Shown: positions 7,825 to 14,109, numbered from the stretch's first letter. The stretch: 16,376 bases of DNA from JAWXCH01 sp034440595 (GCA_034440595.1 JAWXCH010000098.1:1-16376), one strand, 5' to 3'. The notes: generated by a model not told the origin, from the letters alone. Translations and numbers: made by a program.

Positions 7825-9198
7825 CGCTGCGGGTGCCGGAGGATCCGGGTCCACCAGCCCGCTGGTACCATTGATTTGTCCGTAGAGAAGGTACTGACCA
7901 ACATCGCCGTAGTTCCCTTCACTGGCCACGACCGCATAGTAGGTTCCTGCAGACAATGTCGTAATCATCGACGCACCGAAGCTATCTGTCGGAGCCGACA
8001 TTTTCACCAGATTACCAGCCGCGTCGCGCAATTCCAGCCGCGCGTCAAGGTTATTAATGCCCTCAGGCACCAGCAATTCCAAGTACGCGACACCGCCGGT
8101 CGTGGTGAACTTGAAGTAGTCACGATCCGTCATGTGCGAGACAATTCCATATTCCTCAATCTCACCGCCAAAGCTGCTTACAGCAAGCGCGGTCGCAGTC
8201 GTTCCGCCCGCTTCGTCCTCACGATAGCCAACCACGCTGGCAATCATGGACATGTCGTCCTGAGCATAGTACGGCGAATACGGTGTCGGCCCGGCCTGCC
8301 ATAGCCCGCGCTCGGCGCGATAACTATTGCCCATAATCGGAGCAACCAGGGCATTGCCGGGGTTGTACTCGTAATAGGAGTTTGCATCGATCCAGAGGCT
8401 CTGGTGTTCCAGACCCAGTGTGTGCGCAGCCTCGTGCGAGGCGGCCTCGGCAACAAATTTTGGAGTGCCACCGGCGAGATTGTCGGAGAAAACGTACGCC
8501 GTTGTAGAGAACCACCCTGGACCGTAGGTATTCAAATACGCGACGCCACCTGAAGCTGGGTACATTCCCATCCAGCGATCACTACCGCCAATGGCAACAC
8601 GTGTCCAATTTCCTTCGTAGTAGTCTGGCTCTGGTGGTGGCGCTTCCCCTTCTGGCGGCGGAGGGGGAGGAATCAGCGGCCGCAGCAGCGGCGCGATGGT
8701 CGTCACATTGATGTTAAAGGGGGCATAGTCTTCGGCCACCTGTGCCCAGATCTGATACATCGCCTCGTATTCTTCGTCCGAATATGTGAATACGTCGTCG
8801 TCGTTGTAATTGTACGGCGCAGAGTACGCACCAACGAACGACCCCCAGATCATGTCGTAGTGACCTGTGAAATCCAGATAAATCATTTCCTGCGCGCCTG
8901 GCAGGCTTTCTAACTCCGGGGGAAACATGAACTCGTATTCCAAGTACTGATTCCACCCACCCCATGATGGGTTCTTTGGCAGAAAATCGGTGTAGTATTC
9001 CTGAGGAATGAGGTCGATTCGCAAATTATCTGGCGCTGATTGGCTGTTCGTCGGAGTTGGCTGACCAAGATATTGCTGACCCACTGTGACCAGAGCCGAA
9101 CGCTCGAGATCCGCGGCCATCATCCGCCGCTGCTCGAACTCTTCAAACTGCAATGCCCGAGCCTTCTGCGATTCTTTACGACGTTTCCGAAATGCCAT
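4354..9198 (-). CDS. Giant extracellular metzincin-type metalloprotease with 12 fibronectin type III modules
   Basis: About 1,614 residues from the ATG at 9196-9198. I chose this ATG because GAAGGTAAGAG sits just upstream; the open frame could begin five codons earlier at a TTG with no ribosome site. Layout: a basic N-terminus (AFRKRRKESQKAR) with the LEPR-XLL-like motif EEFEQRRMMAAD at about residues 19-30; a protease domain at about 100-325 with the zinc motif HEAAHTLGLEH (H255, E256, H259, H265) and a likely Met-turn at M289 (APIMGNSY); a proline-rich insert near 176-190; a PPC-like beta domain at about 347-441; then twelve FN3 modules of 93-97 residues. The modules share a W-x-DN-x-x-x-ET core and VNYRV...YSNIAGTAF ends; module 12 is more divergent and follows a Ser/Thr/Gly-rich linker. 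There is no hydrophobic signal peptide, sorting motif, dockerin or membrane helix at the C-terminus. Likely role: exported cell-surface or secreted protease on a long FN3 stalk. The substrate is unknown. Confidence 0.9.
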   Translation of the reverse strand: MAFRKRRKESQKARALQFEEFEQRRMMAADLERSALVTVGQQYLGQPTPTNSQSAPDNLRIDLIPQEYYTDFLPKNPSWGGWNQYLEYEFMFPPELESLPGAQEMIYLDFTGHYDMIWGSFVGAYSAPYNYNDDDVFTYSDEEYEAMYQIWAQVAEDYAPFNINVTTIAPLLRPLIPPPPPPEGEAPPPEPDYYEGNWTRVAIGGSDRWMGMYPASGGVAYLNTYGPGWFSTTAYVFSDNLAGGTPKFVAEAASHEAAHTLGLEHQSLWIDANSYYEYNPGNALVAPIMGNSYRAERGLWQAGPTPYSPYYAQDDMSMIASVVGYREDEAGGTTATALAVSSFGGEIEEYGIVSHMTDRDYFKFTTTGGVAYLELLVPEGINNLDARLELRDAAGNLVKMSAPTDSFGASMITTLSAGTYYAVVASEGNYGDVGQYLLYGQINGTSGLVDPDPPAPAAPTNLALTPGVGLSVLLNWKDNSGLETGFRVERQTSDNPQWTTIATLNPNTISYTDTNLTNGMSVNYRVVAVNGTAASYSNVVGTAFNFPIPATPTNLSVSPGAGTVANLTWIDNATNETGFEIQRQTSSNPNWVTVANVGANATSYTDSSISGGTSVNYRVRAKTAGSESPFSNVAGTAFLLLAPTTPTNLAVTPGPGLQANLAWNDTSVGETFYRIERQTNTDANWVIYATIPANSTSFIDTNITQGMAVNYRVQSIEGTQLSGYSNIAGTAFPVPPPAIPSAPTNLVVTPAAGPRANLTWMDTAGNETGFIVERQTSTNPQWLQVAVLGSNTMTYSDTNVSIGMAVNYRVRAVNGSLSSGYSNIAGTAFNVITVAAPTNLVVVQGTGPGLQANVSWIDNATNETAIRVERQTNTNANWVLVATLGANATTYVDTNVAVNMSVSYRVQAVSGSAVSGYSNIAGTSFSNATLAAPTNLSVTSGPGVQANLFWADNSTGETNFRIERQTGGTGVWNSIATVPANTTSYVDTNVTIGQVVNYRVQAYNATTASPYSVPAGTTITPTPVAAPSNLVVTAGPGLQANLTWVDNATNETAIRVERQTNTNANWVLVATLGANATAYTDTNITTGMSVNYRVQAVNTTAVSAYSNIAGTAFSSNTLNAPSNLAVTAGPGLQANLSWTDNSSVETAFRIERQTSTNGQWAVLATIAANSTTYVDTNLVAGISVNYRVQALTQTQQSAFSNIAGTTFVVTVAAPSNLVVNPAAGPQANLTWVDNASNETAVRVERQTSTNPQWVVIATLGANATSYVDTNVSIGMSANYRIQAVSGSTVSSYSNIAGTTFTLGNQGLAAPSNLAVTAGPGLQANVTWIDNAATETGIQVERQTSASPQWFLVATLGPNATSYTDTNVTTGIAFNYRVRAVNGGTASAFSNIAGTAFNSSTVAAPSNLVVTPGAGPRSNLVWVDNSTNETGFRIERQTNTSPQWTVLATVGANVTSYADTAVIAGIAVNYRVQALSGSLTSAYSNIAGTAFSASLASSASTFASTGGNINGISSGLTGAVPNAPSNLRGSVVSSRQVKLSWNDNSANDTGFILQRSLDNGTTWTTFASVDSTVTSIIDNTLVPEWSYLFRVMAKNGSGWSASSNVIQGSTLGFLV
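8404..8436 (-). other. Zinc-binding motif HExxHxxGxxH of the metalloprotease domain
   Basis: Reading the minus strand gives HEAAHTLGLEH: two zinc-ligand histidines around the general-base glutamate, the glycine turn, and a third histidine ligand. This is the metzincin signature. The surrounding residues (FVAEAASH before, QSLW after) and the downstream Met in IMGNSY fit a metzincin fold, closest in pattern to matrixin-like members, though the GLEH ending is shared by several families. Confidence 0.88.
9106..9153 (-). other. LEPR-XLL-like N-terminal motif
   Basis: The stretch LQFEEFEQRRMMAADL resembles the planctomycete LEPR-XLL pattern (for example FExLExRxLLAAD), which is found near the N-terminus of very large, apparently exported planctomycete proteins that lack a normal signal peptide. 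Here the core reads EFEQRRMMAAD. The match is by eye; the motif's mechanism of export is not established as far as I know. Confidence 0.75.
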
Positions 9199-9594
9199 CG
9201 CTCTTACCTTCAACGTGATAATTTTGGTTAGTTCTCAGTTCCGCAACGGTTCTGCGCGATTGTCTAAGAGTCGAGCAGTTGCCCCTCGGATCGCAATCAA
9301 TCGGCCCTTCGCCCTGTCTAAGGCCCCCTCACCTGATGAAGCGACAATCACCCGGTCGCGGAGAATTGCCCTACCATATGCCCCCTAGCATCTTGGACGC
9401 TACTCCGGTCTTAATCATCATAATCAAGAACCTGGGAAAATACACCCAAAGGGCTGGTATTTACCCAACCGTTAGTTCCCTACTCTAAACGATATCGCTT
9501 TTCTCATTCCGCTTGGCTGCCTACAGTTACATGCGTTGAAACTTGGTTTCCCTTGCATCACGGGGGAAAAAACGCCCTGAATTCACGGTCTCCC
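9199..9594. other. Divergent intergenic region between the FN3 protease and VWA genes
   Basis: About 396 bp between two divergent starts, so promoters for both genes should lie here. On the minus strand a TTGCGG-17-AATTAT pair ends about 20 bp before the protease start (weak match). On the plus side I see an AT-rich block TTAATCATCATAATCAA around 9411-9427 and a strong inverted repeat at 9434-9466, listed separately. No protein-coding signal is convincing; a 100-residue frame starting inside the protease gene and running to 9388 is Arg/Ser/Pro-rich and looks like a shadow. Confidence 0.5.
9434..9466. promoter_or_regulatory. 33-bp inverted repeat, candidate operator or leader hairpin
   Basis: The half GGGAAAATACACCC (9434-9447) is mirrored by GGGCTGGTATTTACCC (9451-9466). 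Pairing is GGG/CCC, one A-A mismatch, AAATAC/GTATTT, a small asymmetric bulge, then CCC/GGG around an AAA loop: twelve pairs in 33 bp. It sits about 130-160 bp upstream of the VWA start in the shared upstream region of two divergent genes. It has no T-run, so a protein-binding site or a leader structure is more likely than a terminator. Function is inferred from symmetry and position only. Confidence 0.4.
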
Positions 9595-11298
9595 ATGCCA
9601 GAAAAAAGAACCTTCGGCGGAATTGTCCATACGTACCAGAAGTACGATCCGGCCCGATTTCCTAGCCCGACAACGCCCCCCGCGGACCTAGTGTCGCCGG
9701 CCATGGAACACATGCTGATGTTCGGAAACATGCGAGACCTCAGCGAGGAGGAACTGGCCAGGGCCATCCGCCTGGACCCCAGTCAGATTGCCGGGCTAGG
9801 GCCGAGCCTCGATTCGTTAATGTTCATGCTGCGCGAGCGGAAGCGGAAGATTCTAGAGACCTATGAGGTCGATTCCGTTCAAAAGTCCGCCAGGAATCAG
9901 TACAGAAACCTTGGCCAGAAAATTCAGCCCCCGAAGAAGTTCCGCGACTGGTTTCACCAGGCATTTCGGGATGAGCAAATCTACGACCTGGAGCAGCTAT
10001 ATCTGGCCCAGAAGGACGACACATCCCCCTTCGCCGGTCAATTAGTCCAGCTAACGGATCGGCTAACGGACAAGTACGAGATCGACGAGTTGGAATCTAA
10101 ATATTCGTTTACCGGCCGCACCTCCATGACGGTGCCGCAAGCGATCGAAATCAAAGCCGAACTGGAGATGATTGACCGGCTACTGAAGCAACTAGAAGAA
10201 GCCGCCAAAAACGCACAAATTGGCATCATCGACATGGATGCCCTGTCTCAATTCGCTGAGCCAGAGGATATCGCAAACCTCGACTCGCTACGGCAGCAGG
10301 TCGAGGACTACGTCCGAGAAGTCGCCGAGCAACAAGGGCTGGAGCGCAGTGACCGCGGGCAATATCGCATCACTCCCAAGGCAATGCGGCTATTCCAAGG
10401 GAAACTGCTGGAGAAGATCTTCGATTCGCTAGAAGCCTCGCGCACTGGCCGACATCAGGGACCGATCATCGGCGAAGGTGCCGTTGAGTTGCCTGCTACC
10501 AAGCCATACGAGTTCGGTGATTCCGTCGCCAATATGGACATACCGGCCTCATTGACCAACGCCATGCTGCGTGGCGGGTCGACTCTGCCAATCCGCATGA
10601 AGGCCGAAGATATCGAGATCCACCGCACGCGCAACACTCCCAAATGTGCGACATCGGTCCTGATGGACATGAGCGGCTCGATGCGGCAGGGGGGACAGTA
10701 CATCAATGTCAAACGGATGGCCTTGGCTCTGGAAGGCCTGATTCGCAGCGAGTACCCGGGCGATTTTGTGCAATTCATCGAAATGGCGACCTTTGCCGTG
10801 CCCAAACCGGCCAGCGAAATCGCCGGGCTTATGCCGAAACCGGTCACCATCTTTGACCCAATCGTGCGGCTGAAGGCCGATATGAGTGACGCCAAAATCA
10901 GCCAGATGCAGATTCCGCCGCATTTCACGAACATTCAGCACGCCTTGCAGCTTGCTCGGCAGCATCTGTCGCGACAAGACACGCCCAACCGGCAAATCAT
11001 CTTGATCACGGACGGCTTGCCTACGGCACACTTTGAGGGAAGCGATCTGTTTATGCTCTATCCGCCCAGCAGTCGCACGGAGCAAGCGACCATGCGCGAA
11101 GGGCAGCTCTGCCAGCGAGAGCATGTAACGATCAATATTTTCCTCCTCCCCAGTTGGTCGCAGTCATCGGAAGACATCCAATTTGCGTATCGCCTGGCCG
11201 AATCTACGCGCGGCCGTGTCTTCTTCACAGCCGGCAATGACCTGGACCGCTACGTAGTCTGGGACTATCTCAATCGCCGGCGGTCGATTATCAGTTAA
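9595..11298 (+). CDS. VWA-domain protein with intact MIDAS motif
   Basis: A 567-residue protein from the ATG at 9595. An in-frame TTG at 9553 would add 14 unlikely residues, and neither start has a good Shine-Dalgarno. The first half is helical and charged, with likely coiled coil at about residues 180-245 (AELEMIDRLLKQLEEAAK and neighbours). The C-terminal von Willebrand factor A domain (about 350-560) has a full metal-ion-dependent adhesion site: D358-M-S360-G-S362, a threonine in HFTNIQHAL (T445) and the aspartate of LITDG (D473). No signal peptide or membrane helix is visible, so it is probably cytoplasmic. Related bacterial VWA proteins (magnesium-chelatase subunit D/CoxE-like) work with MoxR-type AAA+ ATPases as metal-dependent scaffolds; no such ATPase is in this window. 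It lies 137 bp upstream of a same-strand kinase gene. Biochemical role unknown. Confidence 0.85.
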   Translation: MPEKRTFGGIVHTYQKYDPARFPSPTTPPADLVSPAMEHMLMFGNMRDLSEEELARAIRLDPSQIAGLGPSLDSLMFMLRERKRKILETYEVDSVQKSARNQYRNLGQKIQPPKKFRDWFHQAFRDEQIYDLEQLYLAQKDDTSPFAGQLVQLTDRLTDKYEIDELESKYSFTGRTSMTVPQAIEIKAELEMIDRLLKQLEEAAKNAQIGIIDMDALSQFAEPEDIANLDSLRQQVEDYVREVAEQQGLERSDRGQYRITPKAMRLFQGKLLEKIFDSLEASRTGRHQGPIIGEGAVELPATKPYEFGDSVANMDIPASLTNAMLRGGSTLPIRMKAEDIEIHRTRNTPKCATSVLMDMSGSMRQGGQYINVKRMALALEGLIRSEYPGDFVQFIEMATFAVPKPASEIAGLMPKPVTIFDPIVRLKADMSDAKISQMQIPPHFTNIQHALQLARQHLSRQDTPNRQIILITDGLPTAHFEGSDLFMLYPPSSRTEQATMREGQLCQREHVTINIFLLPSWSQSSEDIQFAYRLAESTRGRVFFTAGNDLDRYVVWDYLNRRRSIIS

Positions 11299-11313
11299 CG
11301 TTCGCCCTCTTGA

Positions 11314-11362
11314 GCCATTATCTCGACAAAGCCTCTGTTCGCGCCCCTGCGACGGTAATGGC
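11314..11362. repeat. Inverted repeat GCCATTA/TAATGGC between VWA and kinase genes
   Basis: GCCATTA at 11314-11320 and TAATGGC at 11356-11362 are exact reverse complements, 35 bp apart, just after the VWA stop. A 7-bp pair over this spacing can arise by chance. It may fold the 3' end of the VWA transcript or mark a binding site. A smaller hairpin (GGAAaGC with GCTTCC, 11402-11419) lies directly before the kinase start. Confidence 0.25.
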
Positions 11363-11435
11363 CAATTCCATCCGCAGCAGTCATACTTAGGGGGTCATTC
11401 CGGAAAGCTCCCGGCTTCCTCCTGCCAAAAATACC

Positions 11436-12923
11436 GTGGACGCATTGCATCGACCGTCGTTTGTAAAGTGCATCGTAGCCAGCGGGCTATTGACGAGCGA
11501 CGAACTTGCGCTGGCTCAGCAGGAACTGGTCGACGGCACACCGCAACCTCCCGACTTTGGAGCCGTCAACGGCACAGCCCACACTGAAGCCGGGGGTGCG
11601 GCACATCCGGCATTCAACCATCGCACCGACGAGCAGGCCTTGGCGGCGCACCTCATCGCGACCAATAAACTCAGCGTCTATCAGACGCGGCAACTGCTGG
11701 CCGGGCACAGCAAACTCACGCTTGGCCCCTATCGGATCGTCGATTCCATCGGCCAAGGAGGGATGGGGCAGGTCTTTCGCGCGGTGCATACGGTCCTTGG
11801 GCGGAGCGTGGCCATCAAGGTGCTCCCGCGCGAAAAAAGCACGCCGGAGTCCATCGCCAATTTTATGCGCGAAATTCGCGCCCAAGCTCAGTTCGACCAC
11901 CCCAATCTCGTCCGTGCCGTCGATGCCGGGCACGATGGCAACGTCTACTTCCTGGTCGTTGAATATGTACCGGGTGCCGATCTGCGCCGTTACGTCCGCG
12001 ATCGCGGGCCGCTAGGTATGGGTGAAGCCGCCACCATCATTTCGCAGGCCGCGGAAGGATTGAAGCATGCCCACGAACAAGGCCTGATCCACCGTGACGT
12101 GAAACCTGCAAACTTGCTGGTCACACCGGCCGGACACACAAAAGTTTCCGATTTGGGACTATCCGGTTGGCTAAAAGATGCCGCGCAAGATTCCCGATCC
12201 AACAAGATTGTCGGTACGGCCGATTATTTGGCTCCTGAGCAGATCATGGATCCGAGTAGCGTTGGCCCGGTGTCGGATATCTATTCGCTCGGCTGCACGC
12301 TGTACTACGCAGTGACAGGCAAAGTGCCTTTTCCCGGAGGCGGGCCGCGTGAAAAGGCTTTTCGGCATTGTTCGGACACGCCGCTGCACCCGCGAGTTTT
12401 GAACCCTTCGCTTTCCGAGGCATTTGTGGATGTAATGGCCTCACTCTTGGAAAAGAATCCGGCCCTACGTTGTCCCACCGCGGCCGATGTCATCTTGCGG
12501 CTGGCACCTTGGGCCGGCGAGTCGGTCTCTTCGCCGCTGGATGCCGAGACCGCGCGTCGTTTGCGAACGGAAGCTTTTGACTCAGGGAGTAGCAGCAGCC
12601 CATTGCAAGTCGCAGCTCCGTACACGTCCGACAATGAACTGCATTTCAGCGAGCGAGTCGTGAACACCACTCCGGCCAGCTCAAATGATTTTCCTTTCCT
12701 GGCGGATCCCAACGCTTATGCGCAAACCGTCACCGAGGAGGATCTGGAAAGCCTGATCCGTCAGGCAGACCTGCACGAACGACCACCCATGCAAAATAGC
12801 ACGCTGACGCTACGTGAATGTGCCACCAGCCGGCGAACACCTAGTTACGTTTATGCCCTGATCGCAGTCGGCTTTTTGCTGGCAATGTTGCTGGGCATGG
12901 CCATCGTGCGGACCTTTCAGTGA
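11436..12923 (+). CDS. Membrane-anchored Hanks-type serine/threonine protein kinase
   Basis: A 495-residue protein. An N-terminal region (about 1-95) with SFVKCIVASGLL and YQTRQLLAG resembles the short helical segment that precedes many planctomycete kinases. The kinase domain runs about 98-365: glycine loop GQGGMG (106-111), ATP lysine K128 in VAIK, helix-C glutamate E146, catalytic loop HRDVKPAN (D221, K223, N226), metal-binding DLG in place of DFG at 239-241 (frequent in bacterial kinases), APE at 266-268 and DIYSLG. It should therefore be active. A low-complexity juxtamembrane stretch follows, then one hydrophobic helix at about 467-491 and a four-residue tail, so the kinase faces the cytoplasm and there is essentially no outside sensor domain. 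The GTG start at 11436 has no Shine-Dalgarno; the upstream DNA instead reads TTCCTCCT. The first in-frame ATG falls inside the conserved glycine loop, so GTG is preferred. Confidence 0.92.
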   Translation: MDALHRPSFVKCIVASGLLTSDELALAQQELVDGTPQPPDFGAVNGTAHTEAGGAAHPAFNHRTDEQALAAHLIATNKLSVYQTRQLLAGHSKLTLGPYRIVDSIGQGGMGQVFRAVHTVLGRSVAIKVLPREKSTPESIANFMREIRAQAQFDHPNLVRAVDAGHDGNVYFLVVEYVPGADLRRYVRDRGPLGMGEAATIISQAAEGLKHAHEQGLIHRDVKPANLLVTPAGHTKVSDLGLSGWLKDAAQDSRSNKIVGTADYLAPEQIMDPSSVGPVSDIYSLGCTLYYAVTGKVPFPGGGPREKAFRHCSDTPLHPRVLNPSLSEAFVDVMASLLEKNPALRCPTAADVILRLAPWAGESVSSPLDAETARRLRTEAFDSGSSSSPLQVAAPYTSDNELHFSERVVNTTPASSNDFPFLADPNAYAQTVTEEDLESLIRQADLHERPPMQNSTLTLRECATSRRTPSYVYALIAVGFLLAMLLGMAIVRTFQ

Positions 12924-12957
12924 CGCCCGTTGTATTCGTCGGCCGTCGCAGCAGCGG

Positions 12958-12985
12958 TTGACATTCTCGATTTAGCGAGTAAATT
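12958..12985 (+). promoter_or_regulatory. Candidate sigma-70 promoter upstream of tRNA-Phe
   Basis: A perfect -35 hexamer TTGACA (12958-12963) is followed after 16 bases by TAAATT (12980-12985, four of six matches to TATAAT). Transcription would start near 12992, about 260 bp before tRNA-Phe and about 36 bp before a possible small ORF. It could drive the tRNA with a long leader, a small RNA, or the small ORF. Planctomycete promoters are poorly characterised, so the call rests on consensus only. Confidence 0.4.
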
Positions 12986-13027
12986 CACCTCTTTTGAACG
13001 GCAGGTAAAGGGGGGAGAAGAAGCGAT

Positions 13028-13159
13028 TTGACGAACCTTTCGCGATTCATATTGTTCCTGAATTTAGAATTTGCTTGCCGACGGCGTAGGGCAAGCTGCT
13101 ACTCGATGCTTCAGTTCGCGGTGAGCCATTCACAGGCATGTGGTCTGGTGCGATCGTAG
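13028..13159 (+). CDS. Possible small ORF, 43 aa, unknown function
   Basis: A TTG at 13028 opens a 43-codon frame ending in TAG at 13157-13159. It has a short hydrophobic patch (SRFILFLNLEF), then an Arg cluster (CRRRRAS). The support is contextual: a strong purine tract AAGGGGGGAGAAG ends 7 bases before the TTG, with its GGAG core at 13014-13017, and the TTGACA promoter lies about 70 bp upstream. I recognise no family, composition is not telling, and a TTG start is weak evidence. It may equally be an untranslated leader. Confidence 0.2.
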   Translation: MTNLSRFILFLNLEFACRRRRASCYSMLQFAVSHSQACGLVRS

Positions 13160-13254
13160 TGCCGAACACATTATCCGCAGCAATATTTGCCGGTGAAACT
13201 GCATCGCAGGGCCTCGACGCAAACCGGTCGATGAGCTAAAGTTAAAGACCCTTC

Positions 13255-13327
13255 GGACAGGTAGCTCAGTTGGTAGAGCAATGGACTGAAAATCCATGTG
13301 TCGGCGGTTCGATCCCGCCCCTGTCCA
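13255..13327 (+). tRNA. tRNA-Phe (anticodon GAA)
   Basis: A full 73-nt cloverleaf: acceptor GGACAGG/CCTGTCC, D stem GCTC/GAGC, anticodon stem ATGGA/TCCAT with loop CTGAAAA giving anticodon GAA, variable loop GTGTC, T stem GGCGG/CCGCC with loop TTCGATC, and discriminator A. CCA is not encoded. Position 32 is C, so this tRNA is not a substrate for pseudouridylation at 32. A strong intrinsic terminator follows 8 bp later. Confidence 0.98.
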
Positions 13328-13335
13328 GTTGTTTT

Positions 13336-13373
13336 AGCCACTTGGAATCAATTTGGTTCCGGTGGCTTTTTTT
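13336..13373 (+). terminator. Rho-independent terminator of tRNA-Phe
   Basis: AGCCAC pairs with GTGGCT and, inside that, GGAA pairs with TTCC across a small asymmetric bulge, with loop TCAATTTGG or similar. Seven Ts (13367-13373) follow the stem directly. This is the clearest terminator in the window and cleanly separates the tRNA from the downstream pseudouridine synthase gene. Confidence 0.88.
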
Positions 13374-13467
13374 GTGGGTTGGCGGTCGCTTCTTGATTTG
13401 AAGGTAGTGAAGCCTGTGATGGTAAATTCCAGGAGCGATCAAACCGGCCGTTCGGAGCTTTTTTTGC

Positions 13468-14109
13468 ATGCCCCCTCCACTCCCCATCCTTCACCTCGAC
13501 GACGCACTGATCCTCCTCGACAAGCCAAGCGGTCTGCTGAGTGTGCCCGGCAAGGGTGCGGAGAACGCCGACAACCTGGCCACAAGAGTGCAGGCGCAGT
13601 TTGCTGATGCCTTGGTGGTGCATCGCTTGGATCGCGATACGTCGGGGCTGCTACTCATGGCGCGGGGTTTGGAAAGCCAGCGACATCTCAGCGCTCAGTT
13701 TGAACGACGCGAAGTCACCAAGTGCTACATTGCCGAAGTTTTTGGTTCGGTCCAAAAACAGACTGGTTCGCAGTCGGGCACGATCGATTTGCCGCTGGTC
13801 AAGGATTTTGAGAATCCGCCGCGACACAAGGTCGACCACATTCACGGTCGCGTTGCCGTTACGCACTGGCGCGTGTTGTCATCCACAGAAAATGGCGATC
13901 GCCTGGAACTGATTCCCGAGACCGGGCGATCGCATCAGTTGCGGGTTCATCTCAGCCATATTGGCCACCCCATTCTCGGCGACAACTTGTATGCGCCCGA
14001 GGCGGTTCGTAGTCTGGCTCCTCGCCTTTGTCTCCATGCTCACGAACTACAATTCGTTCATCCTGTGACAGGCGAGCTGGTTCATTTCATGTCGCCGGTG
14101 CCGTTCTGA
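13468..14109 (+). CDS. rluA: RluA-type dual-specificity pseudouridine synthase
   Basis: 213 residues, almost the same length as E. coli RluA (219) and matching its characteristic motifs: LLDKPSGLLSVPG (about 17-28), VHRLDRDTSGLLL (51-63, catalytic D55), IDLPLVKDFENPPRHKV (106-122), ETGRSHQLRVH (151-161), GHPILGDNLYAPEA (166-179) and PRLCLHA (185-191). RluA isomerises U746 of 23S rRNA and U32 in certain tRNAs; the DLPL...D..NPP.HKV block is particular to the RluA group, so I use the symbol. The ATG at 13468 has GGAG at 13454-13457, ten bases upstream. The gene stands alone, 140 bp after tRNA-Phe and separated from it by a terminator. It is the second RluA-family gene in the window and has the canonical HRLD motif the first one lacks. 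Confidence 0.9.
   Translation: MPPPLPILHLDDALILLDKPSGLLSVPGKGAENADNLATRVQAQFADALVVHRLDRDTSGLLLMARGLESQRHLSAQFERREVTKCYIAEVFGSVQKQTGSQSGTIDLPLVKDFENPPRHKVDHIHGRVAVTHWRVLSSTENGDRLELIPETGRSHQLRVHLSHIGHPILGDNLYAPEAVRSLAPRLCLHAHELQFVHPVTGELVHFMSPVPF

Larger units (their letters stand above)
12924..13254. other. Intergenic stretch between kinase gene and tRNA-Phe
   Basis: 331 bp with no recognised gene. It contains a good promoter-like pair at 12958-12985, a G-rich ribosome-binding-site-like tract at 13010-13017, and a 43-codon open frame from a TTG at 13028; these are listed separately. No clear terminator for the kinase gene is visible (CTCG/CGAG around ATTTAG at 12966-12979 is only a 4-bp stem). 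Confidence 0.5.

Noticed and set aside
4463..7885. Series of plus-strand frames across the FN3 array (110-155 aa), some resembling one another
   Set aside because: They resemble each other only because they are antisense to repeated FN3 units; the minus strand has one uninterrupted frame with clear domains.
9086..9388. 100-aa plus-strand frame at the protease/VWA divergent region
   Set aside because: Starts antisense inside the protease gene and is Arg/Ser/Pro-rich with no family resemblance.
13266..13487. 73-aa minus-strand frame ending GGIEPPTHGFSVHCSTN
   Set aside because: This is the familiar spurious antisense translation of a tRNA-Phe gene; the conserved end is just the tRNA read backwards.
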